Source: Clostridiales bacterium
Lineage (GTDB): Bacteria; Bacillota; Clostridia; Christensenellales; Aristaeellaceae
Reading direction: 5' to 3'
Length of the DNA: 64,000 nucleotides
Assembly: GCA_012517815.1 (NCBI GenBank)
Contig: JAAYUF010000013.1
Span: 81,411-145,410, forward strand
Positions 35,783-49,595 of the stretch are shown one piece after another. How positions within the stretch are numbered: the first letter of the stretch is position 1; each line of letters begins with the position of its first letter. Below the pieces are notes generated by a model, which was not told the DNA's origin, searched no databases, and was given only the letters and a program-made list of their open reading frames with translations. A program made the position numbers and the translations under genes.

Positions 35783-36048
35783 CTATCGGATAACGCGGCA
35801 ACCCACGCGACGTTCGGCAACGCGGCACCCCGCCTGCCGACCTTTTGCCATGCGCCGGGGATCGGCGGGCGTTAACCATCCGAAACCGTACGCACGCACG
35901 CGCCGCGGCCGCGCGCGTGCGCACGGTTCGTCGGCGCTCCGGGGCCATCCATATGCCGAGATGCCGACGGCACGGGCGGCGCCTGCCGCCCGGCACAGCC
36001 GTATGCCGGTTTTGAGGATTGTTCAAGAAGAGGCTCGTTCCGCTTGCC
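35783..36048. other. Convergent GC-rich spacer
   Basis: The stem CGGGCGGC-GCCT-GCCGCCCG at 35973-35992 is the only clear structure and may stop the transporter transcript. No gene was recognised. Confidence 0.4.
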
Positions 36049-36792
36049 CTATCGCTGCAATACGCGGCTCAAAAACTCCCGCGTTCTCGCCTGACGGGGG
36101 CTGGTGAAGATTTCCTCGGGCACGCCGTCCTCGGCGATCAGGCCCTGATCCATGAAGATCACGCGGTGGCACACATCCCGGGCGAAGCTCATCTCGTGGG
36201 TGACGATCAGCATGGTCAGGCCGCCCTGGGCAAGGCTGCGCATGACCTCCAGCACCTCGCCGACCATTTCGGGATCCAGCGCGCTGGTGGGCTCGTCAAA
36301 CAGCAGCACCTCCGGGTCCATGGCCAGCGCGCGGGCGATGGCCACGCGCTGCTTCTGCCCGCCGGAGAGCTGAGCGGGCCGGGCGTTGCGGTAGGGGCCC
36401 ATGCCCACCTTGTTAAGGTACAGGAGAGACCGTTCCGTGGCGGTCTTGCGATCGCGGCGGAGCACGCGCATCTGCCCGGAGTTGCAGTTTTCAAGCGCCG
36501 TCATGTTGTTGAACAGGTTGAAGGACTGAAAGACCATGCCCACCTTGGCGTGGTACTGGGCGCGGTTCCACTCGCGCTCGGCGTCCCGGCCGTGGAACAG
36601 GATGGCGCCGTCCGTGGGCTCCTCCAGAAAGTTGATGCAGCGAAGCAGCGTGCTCTTGCCCGAGCCGCTGGCGCCGATGATGCAGGTGACGTCCCCTTCG
36701 CCCACGGTGAAGGTAATATCCGAAAGCACCTCGTGGTTCCCAAAGCGTTTGCGCAGGTGGCTGACTTCCAGCACAGGCGAGGGGTTCGGCAT
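36049..36792 (-). CDS. Amino-acid (probably lysine) ABC transporter ATP-binding protein
   Basis: This 247-residue ATPase has Walker [20 protein letters not shown], signature [17 protein letters not shown], Walker [19 protein letters not shown] and the [11 protein letters not shown] switch, all of the polar-amino-acid (GlnQ/HisP) class. It starts 4 nt after the permease stop. The lysine riboswitch upstream of the operon points to lysine as the cargo. Confidence 0.95.
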   Translation of the reverse strand: MPNPSPVLEVSHLRKRFGNHEVLSDITFTVGEGDVTCIIGASGSGKSTLLRCINFLEEPTDGAILFHGRDAEREWNRAQYHAKVGMVFQSFNLFNNMTALENCNSGQMRVLRRDRKTATERSLLYLNKVGMGPYRNARPAQLSGGQKQRVAIARALAMDPEVLLFDEPTSALDPEMVGEVLEVMRSLAQGGLTMLIVTHEMSFARDVCHRVIFMDQGLIAEDGVPEEIFTSPRQARTREFLSRVLQR

Positions 36793-36795
36793 GGT

Positions 36796-37593
36796 TCAGC
36801 CCTCCTCTTTCGAGTCCGCGGGTATGGTGATGGCGCTCTGGCTGTCGGTCTGCGAGCCCAGGATGGTGTAGCTCTTGCTGCCGTCCATCTTGCGCTCGAT
36901 CAGCCGGAGAATGCGGGTTACGGTGAACGTGAGGATCAGGTAAATGACGGCCGTGATGGCGAACGCCTCGAAGTAGCGCGCGTAGGTGCCGGCCGCCGAC
37001 TTGCTCATGAAGAACAGCTCGCTCACGGCGATCACGTTGAGCACGCTGGAATCCTTGATGTTGACGACAAACTCGTTGCCGATGGAGGGCATGATGTTGC
37101 GCACCGCCTGGGGCAGCACCACGTTAATCATGCTTTGCCAGTGGGTCATGCCGATGGCGTGGGCGGCTTCCTTCTGGCCCTTGTCCACGCTGATGATGCC
37201 GCCGCGGATGATTTCGGCCATATACGCGCCGGTGTTGATGGACACGATGAAGATTGCGACGACGGGGATGGGCGTATGCCGGTCGATCAGCTTGGCCATC
37301 ATGGCGCCGTAGTAGATGACCATGGCCTGTACGATCATCGGCGTGCCGCGGAACACTTCGATATAAACGCTCAGCAGGACGTTGAGCGCCTGCTTGAGCC
37401 CGCGCGCGGCCAGCGGGGTTCGCCGGGTGGTCGGCACGGTGCGCAGGATGGCGACCAGCAGGCCGATCAGAAAGCCGATGACCGTGCCGGTGAGCGAGAT
37501 CAGGAGCGTCATGCCGGTGCCCTGCAGGAACAGGGAACCGTATTTCTGGAGGATGAAGACGACCCAGCCGAAAAATTCCGTTGGTAGTTGCAT
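36796..37593 (-). CDS. Amino-acid (probably lysine) ABC transporter permease
   Basis: This 265-residue permease has five or so membrane segments and the HisMQ-type coupling motif KGQKEAAHAIGMTHWQSMINVVLPQ, with VEVFRGTP-like IEVFRGTPMIVQ. Start: ATG at 37593, 7 nt after GGAGG. The C-terminal tail (KMDGSKSYTILGSQTDSQS) is hydrophilic. One permease gene is present, so the channel is likely a homodimer. Confidence 0.93.
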   Translation of the reverse strand: MQLPTEFFGWVVFILQKYGSLFLQGTGMTLLISLTGTVIGFLIGLLVAILRTVPTTRRTPLAARGLKQALNVLLSVYIEVFRGTPMIVQAMVIYYGAMMAKLIDRHTPIPVVAIFIVSINTGAYMAEIIRGGIISVDKGQKEAAHAIGMTHWQSMINVVLPQAVRNIMPSIGNEFVVNIKDSSVLNVIAVSELFFMSKSAAGTYARYFEAFAITAVIYLILTFTVTRILRLIERKMDGSKSYTILGSQTDSQSAITIPADSKEEG

Positions 37594-37618
37594 GGTCATT
37601 CCTCCGATAACAACGATA

Positions 37619-37650
37619 GGGGAACGCACACCCTGCGGCATGCGTTCCCC
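37619..37650 (-). terminator. Attenuator-like hairpin between binding protein and permease genes
   Basis: GGGGAACGCA and TGCGTTCCCC form a 10-bp stem. Few T residues follow, so it may act as an mRNA-stability element for the binding-protein message. Confidence 0.65.
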
Positions 37651-37671
37651 GAAGAAGGGACGGGTTTGTCC

Positions 37672-38478
37672 TTACTGCGCCAGCGGCTGGCGGCTGATGG
37701 CGTCCTCCATGATCTGGTCGCGGGCAGCCTGATCCAGACCGGCGAGGATCTCGTTGATCGGCGCGACGAACTCGCTGCCTTTGGCGAGGCCTACGGAAAT
37801 CTGGGTATCCTCCAGAGCGACGGTAAAGCCGCCGCCCTGCTCGAAGGAAACAAAGCTCAGCTCGGGGTTGGCCATCGTATCGGCAATGGCGCCGGGACGC
37901 TCGGCGATGTAACCGTCGATGGCGCCGCTCTTGAGGGCCACGACCATCGCGGGGAAGGTTTCCATGGCGGCCAGCTTGTTGACACCGGGAATCTGGTCGA
38001 GTACTTCGTAGTGGGTGGTGTTGAGCTGCGCGGTGAGCGCCGCGCCGGAGAAATCAGCCAGCGAGGCGGCGGCGGCGTAGGGCCCGTCCTTGCTGACCAC
38101 GACGACCATGTCCACCAGATAGTAAGGATCGGTGAAATCCAGCGTGGCCTGGCGCTCCTGAGTGGGGCTCATGCCGGCGATGATGGCGTCGATCGCGCCG
38201 CTGGCAACCGCGGGGATCAGGCCGTCCCATTCGGTTTTCACGATGACCAGTTCCTTGCCCAGCCCGTCGGCGATGGCTTTGGCGATTTGCACGTCGTAGC
38301 CGTCGGCATAGCCCGCGCCGCCCTCGATGGCCACGGCGGTGTCGCTGGCTTCGGGCTGCGTCCAGTTATAGGGTGCGTAGCCGCACTCCATGCCGACGCG
38401 GAAGGTGCCTTCCGCCACGGCGAAAGCGGCGACGAGCGTCATGGCCAGAACAAGCAGGATGGAAACGGTTTTCTTCAT
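37672..38478 (-). CDS. Amino-acid (probably lysine) ABC transporter substrate-binding protein
   Basis: This 268-residue protein has a Sec signal (residues 1-22, cut after AVA) without a lipobox Cys. The mature part is of family 3 binding proteins: FRVGMECGYAPYNW, GYDVQIAKAIADGLG, DAIIAGMSPTQERQATLDFTDPYY, and AMVVALKSGAIDGYIAE. Start: ATG at 38478, after GAGGAGG. It is the first gene behind the lysine riboswitch, which is the main reason to assign lysine rather than another amino acid. Confidence 0.92.
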   Translation of the reverse strand: MKKTVSILLVLAMTLVAAFAVAEGTFRVGMECGYAPYNWTQPEASDTAVAIEGGAGYADGYDVQIAKAIADGLGKELVIVKTEWDGLIPAVASGAIDAIIAGMSPTQERQATLDFTDPYYLVDMVVVVSKDGPYAAAASLADFSGAALTAQLNTTHYEVLDQIPGVNKLAAMETFPAMVVALKSGAIDGYIAERPGAIADTMANPELSFVSFEQGGGFTVALEDTQISVGLAKGSEFVAPINEILAGLDQAARDQIMEDAISRQPLAQ

Positions 38479-38531
38479 GTGGGTTGCCTCCTCTTGCGTA
38501 TTGCGGTCCGGTGTGCGATGAAAACGGATAG

Positions 38532-38567
38532 AAAAAAGCGAAAGCTTGCGCCTTCGCCGATTCTATC
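38532..38567 (-). terminator. Terminator hairpin of the lysine riboswitch
   Basis: On the minus strand GCGAAGGC and GCTTTCGC pair around a GCAA tetraloop and are followed by TTTTTT; outer GATAGAA/TTCTATC can extend the stem. It lies after the aptamer and before the binding-protein gene, so it is the expected off-switch. Confidence 0.85.
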
Positions 38568-38597
38568 TTCTGCGGGGGAGAGAAGGAGACTCGATCC

Positions 38598-38764
38598 GAA
38601 TAGCGCTTCACGGCGTTTGCCGTGACAGTCGCCGGGATGTTGTCCCGACGCCCAACGCCCGAACCCTTCGCCGGATGGGCGTTTCGGCGGTCGAACCTTT
38701 TTCCCGCGCTCGCGGCCCGGCGAAGGGCTCCCGCGGGGTACTGATGTCAACCGCGCCTCTATTC
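38598..38764 (-). promoter_or_regulatory. Lysine riboswitch (L box) aptamer
   Basis: On the minus strand P1 is GAATAG (38764-38759) with CTATTC (38603-38598). The conserved blocks follow in order: AGAGGCGC, AGTA (38742-38739), AAAAAGG, GCCGAAA (38688-38682), GGGCGTTGG, and CTGTCA...TGAAG around the P5 hairpin. Loop L2 CCCTTCGCCGG (38727-38717) and loop L3 CCGGCGAAGGG (38674-38664) are exact complements, the kissing pair of this riboswitch. Lysine binding should favour the downstream terminator and shut the transporter operon. Confidence 0.94.
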
Positions 38765-38797
38765 TGCCGGACGGTCGCCCGCCCGACTATCAAAATT

Positions 38798-38825
38798 ATT
38801 GTACAACGAAACGCCGGCAAGTCAA
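38798..38825 (-). promoter_or_regulatory. Promoter of the lysine transporter operon
   Basis: On the minus strand TTGACT (38820-38825) and TACAAT (38798-38803) are separated by 16 bp, about 30 bases upstream of the riboswitch. Confidence 0.8.
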
Positions 38826-38995
38826 TACCGGCCTGGCAAAAAACATGCAAAGAACAGCGGTCGGCGCGGCGGGAAGCGGCAGCCCGCGCGGGCGGGGGCG
38901 GCGAGCGACGCGCCGCGGATTGCCGCCTGCTGTGGTTCCGGCAGCCCGTGCGGGCGGGGGTGGCGGGGAAAGCGCGTCATGCGGTTTTCCTTCAG

Positions 38996-39130
38996 GCGTG
39001 CGCTAAAGCGCACGGGCGGTTTTCTTGGTGGGAAGTAGAGCGGAAGCGAAGGCGCGGCGGGGCTGTGGCGAGGCTTCACGACGAAGCTTCCGCAGAAAAA
39101 GCGACGTGAGCGGGAGGCGTTCCTGATTTG
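38996..39130 (+). repeat. Dispersed ~130-bp repeat, copy B
   Basis: This copy matches copy A at 35655-35782 in the same direction. It opens with a perfect GTGCGC-TAAA-GCGCAC stem and includes GGCTTC-ACGAC-GAAGC. A further hairpin with arms GCGGGAGGC/GCCTCCCGC overlaps its end (about 39109-39155). Confidence 0.6.
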
Positions 39131-39471
39131 AAACAGGATTCGTCAAGCCTCCCGCCGCGGACAGCAAGCCCTAGTGGCTTGCGACACCCGGCCGTTCTGC
39201 CTCCCGCGTTGCGGCGGCGTCCCAACGGACCTGACCGGTGGCCGGTCAGGCGATCTTTTCTCGGCTTCGCCCGCTGCGCTGCAAAAAAACGTCCGACTGC
39301 CGTTTCATCGCGCCGATGCGCACGACGAAAACAGCAGCCGGACGGTTCGCCCGTGCCCGCTGCCCGCTCTCCGCCGGACAGGCAGGACGGTGGGCCATGT
39401 GCGGCCGCGGGTTTCCTGCAACCTACACCCGCCGCGCTCCCGCGCGCAAGCTCCGGCCCAAGCCCCGCCGT
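39131..39471. other. Spacer with several small hairpins, no recognised gene
   Basis: GCAAGCC/GGCTTGC near 39163-39182 and CTGACCGG/CCGGTCAG near 39231-39250 are perfect short stems. No coding frame with a ribosome site is present. The stretch 38826-38995 is equally featureless. Confidence 0.4.
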
Positions 39472-41628
39472 TTAGGCCTTGGGCGGCAGCAGCGTCAGCG
39501 CGATGCGCTGCTTTTTCTGATCCACCTCGACCACCCAAACCTTGACCACGTCGCCCACCTTGAGCACTTCGGCTGGATGGCGGATGTAGCGGTTGGCGAT
39601 GCGGCTGATATGCGCCAGCCCGTCCTGATGCACGCCGATGTCGATGAACGCGCCGAAATCGACCACGTTGCGCACCGTGCCCATGAGTTCCATGCCGGGC
39701 TGAATGTCCTTGATATCCAGCACATCCTTGCGCAGCAGCGGCTTGGGCAGATCGTCGCGCGGGTCGCGGCCCGGCTTTTGCAGCTCCCGCACGATGTCCT
39801 TCAGCGTCGGTTCGCCCACGCCCGTGAGTGCCGCCAGCGCGGCGTAGCCCTTTTCCTCGGCGCGCTTGCCAAGATCGGCCAGCCGCCCCTCGCGCACATC
39901 CGTAAGCTCGTAGCCCAGCGCCGTCAGCAGCGCCTTGGCGGCCTCGTAGCTTTCGGGATGCACGGCGGTCGCGTCCAACACGTTGCGGCTGTCCGCCACG
40001 CGGATAAACCCGGCGCACTGCTCGAAAGCCTTGGGGCCCAGCTTGGGCACCTTTTTCAGCTCCGCCCGGCTGCGGATGCCGTTTTCTTCCCGGTAGGCGA
40101 CGATGTTCTTGGCCAGCGCAGGCCCGATGCCCGCCACATGGCTGAGCAGCGAGGGCGAGGCCGTGGCGATCTCCACGCCCACGCTGTTGACGCAGCCTTC
40201 CACCACGCCCTCCAGCGCGGCGGTGAGGTCGCTTTCCTTTAAATCATGCTGGTACTGGCCCACGCCGATGGCTTTGGGGTCGATCTTGACCAGCTCGGCC
40301 AGCGGATCCTGCATGCGGCGCGCGATGCTCACGGCGCTGCGCAGCGATACGTCAAACTGGGGGAATTCCAGGGCGGCCAGCTTGCTGGCGGAATACACCG
40401 ACGCGCCGGCTTCGCTTACGATCATGTAGGCGGCGTTTTCGGGCAGGTCGGGCAACAGCGAAACGATAAACTGCTCCGCCTCGCGGGAAGCCGTGCCGTT
40501 GCCGATGGCGATGGCGGTAACGCCGTACTTGCGGCATAGGGCGAGCACCTCCACGCGGGCGCGAGCCTTGGCGGCGTCCTGTCCCGGCAGGGTGAAGTGC
40601 CCCACGCCGGTCGCCAGCACCTTGCCGTTTTCGTCGACGACCGCCAGCTTGCAGCCGGTGCGGAAGCCCGGGTCAACGCCCAGCGTGACCCGGCCCTTCA
40701 CGGGGGGAACCATTAAAAGCTGGTGCAGGTTCTTGCCAAACACCTGCACCGCGGCGGCGCTTGCCTTTTCGGTCAGGTCGGCGCGCACCTCGCGCTCGAT
40801 GCTGGGGGCGATCAGCCGCTGCCACGCGTCCTCGGCGGCGGTTTTCACCTGGCCGGTCGTGGTGCTGCCCTCGCGTACGAAAGCCTTGTGCAGCACCGCG
40901 ACGCTCGCGCCTTCGTCCATGCGCAAGGCGGCCTTCAGGAAACCCTCGCGCTCGCCGCGGTTGATGGCGAGCACCCGGTGCCCCGGCAGGTTCCGCGCTT
41001 CCTGGCGGAACTCGTAATACATGCTGTAGACGCTGTCCTCATCCTTGGCGCGCACGGTTTCCACCGTGCCGCGCTGGAAGGCGAGCGTGCGCACGGCCTT
41101 GCGCACGTCCGCGTCGTCGCTCATCTGTTCGGCCAGAATATCGCGCGCGCCTTCCAGCGCTTCCTCGGGGCCTGTCACGCCCTTTGCCGCGTCCACAAAC
41201 GGCGCGGCGAGTTCCGCCGGGTCGCGCGTTTTTTCATTTTGCATCAGCAGCAGCAGCGAAAGCGGCTCCAGCCCCTTTTCCCGGGCGATGGTCGCGCGGG
41301 TGCGGCGTTTGGGCCGGAAGGGCCGGTAGAGATCTTCGATCTCCGAAAGCGTGTTGGCGGCGGCGAGTTTGGCGGTCAGTTCCTCGGTAAGCACGCCCTG
41401 CTCTTCGAGGCTTTTTTGGATCTCCTCGCGGCGTTTGTCAAAACTGCGCAGGTACGCAAGCCGCTCATAGACCTCGCGCAGCACCTGATCGTCCATGGAA
41501 CCGGTCATTTCCTTGCGGTAGCGCGCGATGAAGGGGATGGTGTTGCCGTCGTCGATCAGCCCGATCACGCTTTGGCACTGCGCGGGCTGGAGGTTGAATT
41601 CTTTGCATAGGGCGCTGAGGATATCCAT
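39472..41628 (-). CDS. tex: Tex family RNA-binding transcription accessory protein
   Basis: This 718-residue protein has the full Tex layout: an N-terminal helical region (FIARYRKEMTGSMDD), a YqgF-like RNase H fold (VDPGFRTGCKLAVVD, GNGTASRE), a helix-hairpin-helix pair (HVAGIGPALAKNIVAYREENG) and a C-terminal S1 domain (GTVRNVVDFGAFIDIGVHQDGLAHIS). It binds nucleic acid and RNA polymerase and is linked to transcription stability. Length matches the family (700-780). It stands alone. Confidence 0.96.
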   Translation of the reverse strand: MDILSALCKEFNLQPAQCQSVIGLIDDGNTIPFIARYRKEMTGSMDDQVLREVYERLAYLRSFDKRREEIQKSLEEQGVLTEELTAKLAAANTLSEIEDLYRPFRPKRRTRATIAREKGLEPLSLLLLMQNEKTRDPAELAAPFVDAAKGVTGPEEALEGARDILAEQMSDDADVRKAVRTLAFQRGTVETVRAKDEDSVYSMYYEFRQEARNLPGHRVLAINRGEREGFLKAALRMDEGASVAVLHKAFVREGSTTTGQVKTAAEDAWQRLIAPSIEREVRADLTEKASAAAVQVFGKNLHQLLMVPPVKGRVTLGVDPGFRTGCKLAVVDENGKVLATGVGHFTLPGQDAAKARARVEVLALCRKYGVTAIAIGNGTASREAEQFIVSLLPDLPENAAYMIVSEAGASVYSASKLAALEFPQFDVSLRSAVSIARRMQDPLAELVKIDPKAIGVGQYQHDLKESDLTAALEGVVEGCVNSVGVEIATASPSLLSHVAGIGPALAKNIVAYREENGIRSRAELKKVPKLGPKAFEQCAGFIRVADSRNVLDATAVHPESYEAAKALLTALGYELTDVREGRLADLGKRAEEKGYAALAALTGVGEPTLKDIVRELQKPGRDPRDDLPKPLLRKDVLDIKDIQPGMELMGTVRNVVDFGAFIDIGVHQDGLAHISRIANRYIRHPAEVLKVGDVVKVWVVEVDQKKQRIALTLLPPKA

Positions 41629-41681
41629 ACGGTCGCGTCGTTCCTTTCCGTTTTTGCGGTGCGCGTGAGACGCGCGCCCGT

Positions 41682-41710
41682 ATTATACCATGGCGCGCCG
41701 GCGCGGGCAA
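41682..41710 (-). promoter_or_regulatory. Promoter of tex
   Basis: On the minus strand TTGCCC (41705-41710) and a perfect TATAAT (41682-41687) are separated by 17 bp. Confidence 0.7.
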
Positions 41711-41825
41711 GGTTGCCTGCGGTACCGCGACCGGACGCGCATGGATTCGGCCGAACGGCCGCGCGGGCGTCCGATACCGGGAAAAACCGAACATTGCGCC
41801 GGATTGTACTTCCTCTGTTCCCGTA

Positions 41826-41855
41826 TTGTCACGTCGGAAAAGGCAATGCTATAAT
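41826..41855 (+). promoter_or_regulatory. Promoter of gltB-gltD
   Basis: TTGTCA (41826-41831) and TATAAT (41850-41855) are separated by 18 bp, leaving a leader of about 80 bases. Confidence 0.75.
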
Positions 41856-41942
41856 ACCATGACGCTCAATAACCTGATTTTATTGACGAGCGCCAATTTT
41901 TATCCCTTCCGGTTCCCATACCGACGCGAGCGGAGGCTGAAC

Positions 41943-46456
<4,514 letters not shown>

Positions 46457-46457
<1 letters not shown>

Positions 46458-47920
46458 TGGGTAAACTGATGGGCTTTTTGGAGTACGACCGTCGCCTGCC
46501 CCCCGACCGGGATCCGATCGGGCGGCTGAACGACTGGGAGGAAATCCACGAGTCGCTCCCGCTGGAGGCGCAGCTGGAACAGGCCGGGCGCTGCATGTAC
46601 TGCGGCGTGCCCTTTTGCCACAGCGTCATCGCCATCAAGGGAACGCCGACCGGCTGCCCGCTGGGCAACCTGATCCCCGAATGGAACGATCTTCTCTACC
46701 GGCAGGAATGGGATGCCGCGGCGGATCGCCTGCTGCGCACCATCAGCTTTCCGGAGTTTACGGGGCGCGTGTGCCCGGCGCTGTGCGAAGGCGCGTGCAC
46801 CTGCGGCATCCACCAGCCGATGGTCACCATCCGCCAGAACGAGCTTACGCTGATCGAGCACGCGTTTGAAAGCGGCCACATGAAGCCCCGGCTGCCCAAA
46901 AGGCGCACCGGCAAGCGCGTCGCCATCGTCGGCTCCGGCCCCGCGGGTCTGGCGTGCGCCAACTGGCTCAACCGCTTCGGGCATACCGTGACGGTCCTGG
47001 AGCGCGCGGACCGCATCGGCGGCCTGCTGATGTACGGCATTCCCAACATGAAGCTGGACAAGAAAATCATCGACCGTCGCATCAGCCTGATGCGCGAAGA
47101 GGGCGTCGAGTTTGTCGTCAACGCGCACATCGGCGTGGATACGCCGGTGGAGAAGCTGCTCAAGGATTACCAGGCCGTAGTGCTGGCCTGCGGCAGCGGC
47201 AAGCCCCGCAACCTTTCCATCCCCGGGCGGGACGGCGGCGGCGTGCTCTTTGCCGTGGATTATCTGACCACCGCGACCAAGCACCTGCTGAACGCCGATT
47301 TCCCCGTGCCCCCCGAGATGAACGCCCGCGACAAGCACGTGGTGATCATCGGCGGCGGCGATACGGGCACCGACTGCGTGGGCACGGCCCTCCGGCAGGG
47401 ATGCCGGAGCGTGCACCAGCTGGAAATCATGCCCCGGCCTTCCGACGAGCGCACGGCGCAAAACCCGTGGCCGGAGTACCCGCGCATCCTGAAAACGGAT
47501 TACGCGCAGGAAGAAGCCATTGCAAAATACGGCGACGATCCGCGCCAGTATCTGGTGAGCGCGCGGGAAATCGAACGGGACGAAACCGGCGCCATCCGCG
47601 CGGTGATCACCGATACCATCCGCTGGGTGAAGGATCAAAACGGCCGCATGACCACCGAAGTGGTGGAGGGCACGGCGCGCAAGTGGCCCGCCGATCTGGT
47701 GCTCATCGCCATGGGCTTTACCGGGCCGGAGGATACGCTGGTGGACGCGCTGGGCCTGCCCCGCGACGCCCGTACCAACGTGGTCGCCGAGGGCTATCAG
47801 ACCGAGCGCAAGGGCGTGTTCGTCGCGGGCGACATGCACAGCGGTCAGAGCCTGGTGGTGCGCGCGATGAACGAGGGGCAGGAGGCCGCCGTCGCGTGCG
47901 ACCGGTACCTGAGAGGCTGA
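46457..47920 (+). CDS. gltD: Glutamate synthase small subunit
   Basis: This 487-residue flavoprotein supplies electrons from NADPH to GltB. The N-terminal Cys cluster (CMYCGVPFCH and CPALCEGACTCGI) binds iron-sulfur clusters. AIVGSGPAGLACANWLNRFGH is the FAD loop, and VIIGGGDTGTDCVG the NADPH loop. The ATG overlaps the gltB stop (TGATG) and has AAGGAGG in the gltB end, so translation is coupled. Confidence 0.97.
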
Positions 47921-48008
47921 CACCCCCCGCCTGACGACGCCCCGGCCACGGATGGCCTAAACCGGTCAGACGAATGCCGGCCAGACAAACCGATCACAAG
48001 AATATGCC

Positions 48009-48046
48009 GCCGCCCCGCGCCCGGTTCTTCCGGCGCGCGGGGCGGC
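48009..48046 (+). terminator. Terminator-like hairpin after gltD
   Basis: GCCGCCCCGCGC and GCGCGGGGCGGC form a 12-bp stem with an inner CCGG/CCGG. Few T residues follow. Confidence 0.65.
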
Positions 48047-48152
48047 GTTCCGCCGTGCGGATACCCGGCGGATCGGCGCGGCCGGGGTCGAAATGTTTAC
48101 AGTTTCTTCATGGCGCAAGGCCCGAGCGGCCCCGCGCGAACGGCCCCGCCGC

Positions 48153-48181
48153 TTGAAACTTGCCCGGTTTGGTTGTATAAT
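48153..48181 (+). promoter_or_regulatory. Promoter of the DUF951-lepB pair
   Basis: TTGAAA (48153-48158) and a perfect TATAAT (48176-48181) are separated by 17 bp. Confidence 0.8.
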
Positions 48182-48210
48182 GCTCCTAAACGCCGGGGAG
48201 GTGCCTAGCA

Positions 48211-48441
48211 TTGGAAGAGATCCGTTTGAACGACGTGGTGCAGATGCGCAAAGCCCATCCCTGCGGGAGCGATCAGTGGAAGGTCATCCGCATCGGCGCG
48301 GACATCAAGATGAAATGCCTTGGCTGCGGGCGCATCGTGATGCTGGAGCGCGCCGTATTTGTGAAACGCCGGAAAAAGGTGATTTCGCAGGGGCCCGTGC
48401 CCGAAGCCGAAACCCTGCGGCTCATGACCAACCAACCGTAA
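48211..48441 (+). CDS. DUF951 family protein
   Basis: This 76-residue protein matches DUF951, a small conserved Firmicutes protein. The core is RKAHPCGSDQWKVIRIGADIKMKCLGCGRIVML, with a likely metal-binding CxxCG. It starts at a TTG at 48211, 9 nt after GGGGAGG. It may bind nucleic acid, but no role is proven. It is upstream of lepB by 13 nt and shares the promoter. Confidence 0.92.
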   Translation: MEEIRLNDVVQMRKAHPCGSDQWKVIRIGADIKMKCLGCGRIVMLERAVFVKRRKKVISQGPVPEAETLRLMTNQP

Positions 48442-48454
48442 GGAGGCCGACAAC

Positions 48455-49075
48455 ATGCAGACGGATCAGGGACAGACGCCGGTGGGAAACGAGGGGGAGA
48501 AGGAGGGCAAGCCCGAACCATCGCAGGCGAAAAAGAAGAAAGACGTGAAAAAAGAAATCCTGAGCTGGATTCTCACTTTGGGTTCCGCGGTGGTCATCGC
48601 GCTGCTCATCCGCACGTTCCTGTTCGAACCGATCCGCGTGGACGGCCAGAGCATGTGCGATACCCTGCAAAACAACGAGATCATGTTTGTCACCAAGCCG
48701 GAGTATCTTCTGGGCGAGCCGCAGCGCGGCGATGTGGTGATCTGTAAATATCCCGGCCGGACGGAGAACTTCGTCAAGCGCCTGATGGGCGTGCCGGGCG
48801 ATACCATCGAGGTGCGCGACAACGTCGTGTACCGAAACGGCGAGGCGCTGGACGAGCCGTACCTGACGCCCGACCGCAACAACGACGGCTTCTCCATGGA
48901 CCCGATGATGCTGGGCGATGATGAGTACTTTGTGATGGGCGACAACCGCGACAACAGCCACGACAGCCGCAATTATTACGGCTACGGGAAGCCCGCGACG
49001 CTCACGCGCAGCCAGATTATCGGGCATGTGCAGTTCGTGGTGTTCCCATTTGACAAGATCCGCGGCATCGAGTAA
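48455..49075 (+). CDS. lepB: Signal peptidase I
   Basis: This 206-residue membrane peptidase cleaves Sec and Tat signal peptides. It has one N-terminal membrane segment (about residues 36-56), after a Lys/Glu-rich tail. The catalytic Ser66 is in DGQSM and the catalytic Lys108 in FVKRLMGVPGD. The conserved GDNRDNSHDSR motif is near the C-terminus. Length and single anchor match Gram-positive SipS-type enzymes. Confidence 0.96.
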   Translation: MQTDQGQTPVGNEGEKEGKPEPSQAKKKKDVKKEILSWILTLGSAVVIALLIRTFLFEPIRVDGQSMCDTLQNNEIMFVTKPEYLLGEPQRGDVVICKYPGRTENFVKRLMGVPGDTIEVRDNVVYRNGEALDEPYLTPDRNNDGFSMDPMMLGDDEYFVMGDNRDNSHDSRNYYGYGKPATLTRSQIIGHVQFVVFPFDKIRGIE

Positions 49076-49091
49076 AATCGCGCGACGGATT

Positions 49092-49141
49092 GAAAGCCCC
49101 CGGTTTGCGCCGTCCTGAGGGAGGCGAAACCGGGGGCTTTC
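49092..49141. terminator. Terminator of lepB
   Basis: GAAAGCCCCCGGTTT and AAACCGGGGGCTTTC form a perfect 15-bp stem around a 20-nt loop. Confidence 0.8.
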
Positions 49142-49595
49142 CGGGTTTTGCGTGCCGGATCGCGCACGGGTGTCCGTACCGGCGCGTATGCGTTGGGTGC
49201 CGAACGGGCGACAGGCAAACGCCGAACGGATAACAGCCTGTCGAAGGGCAGCCGCCGGCGGCCGATGGGTCGGCGCGAAGCGCCGGGCCGCGACAGGCAC
49301 GCCGGAATCAAACCGCCGATGACTGCGCCGCCAAACGGGCCATGCCGGTACGCTGCGGGCGCAAACCCTGCCGACAGGCCCTTCGCCACGCGACACGCAA
49401 CGCCATGCGCAGGAATATGGCCGGACGGAGCGCCTGCGGCCGATCGCCGCACCGCAAAGCGAAACCCCGATCTACGGGTACTCCGGCCCGGTTCAGCGCC
49501 CGCCGCCGTGTGCCCGGCGGCGGCATCGCCAAGCGCCGGGCACGCGCCGAAGCCCGCGCCGCCGGTCGGGCTACGCGGGCGATCGCGCGATACGC
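49142..49595. other. GC-rich convergent spacer
   Basis: A short GCCGCCG/CGGCGGC stem near 49505-49525 is the only structure noted; no gene was recognised. Confidence 0.4.
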
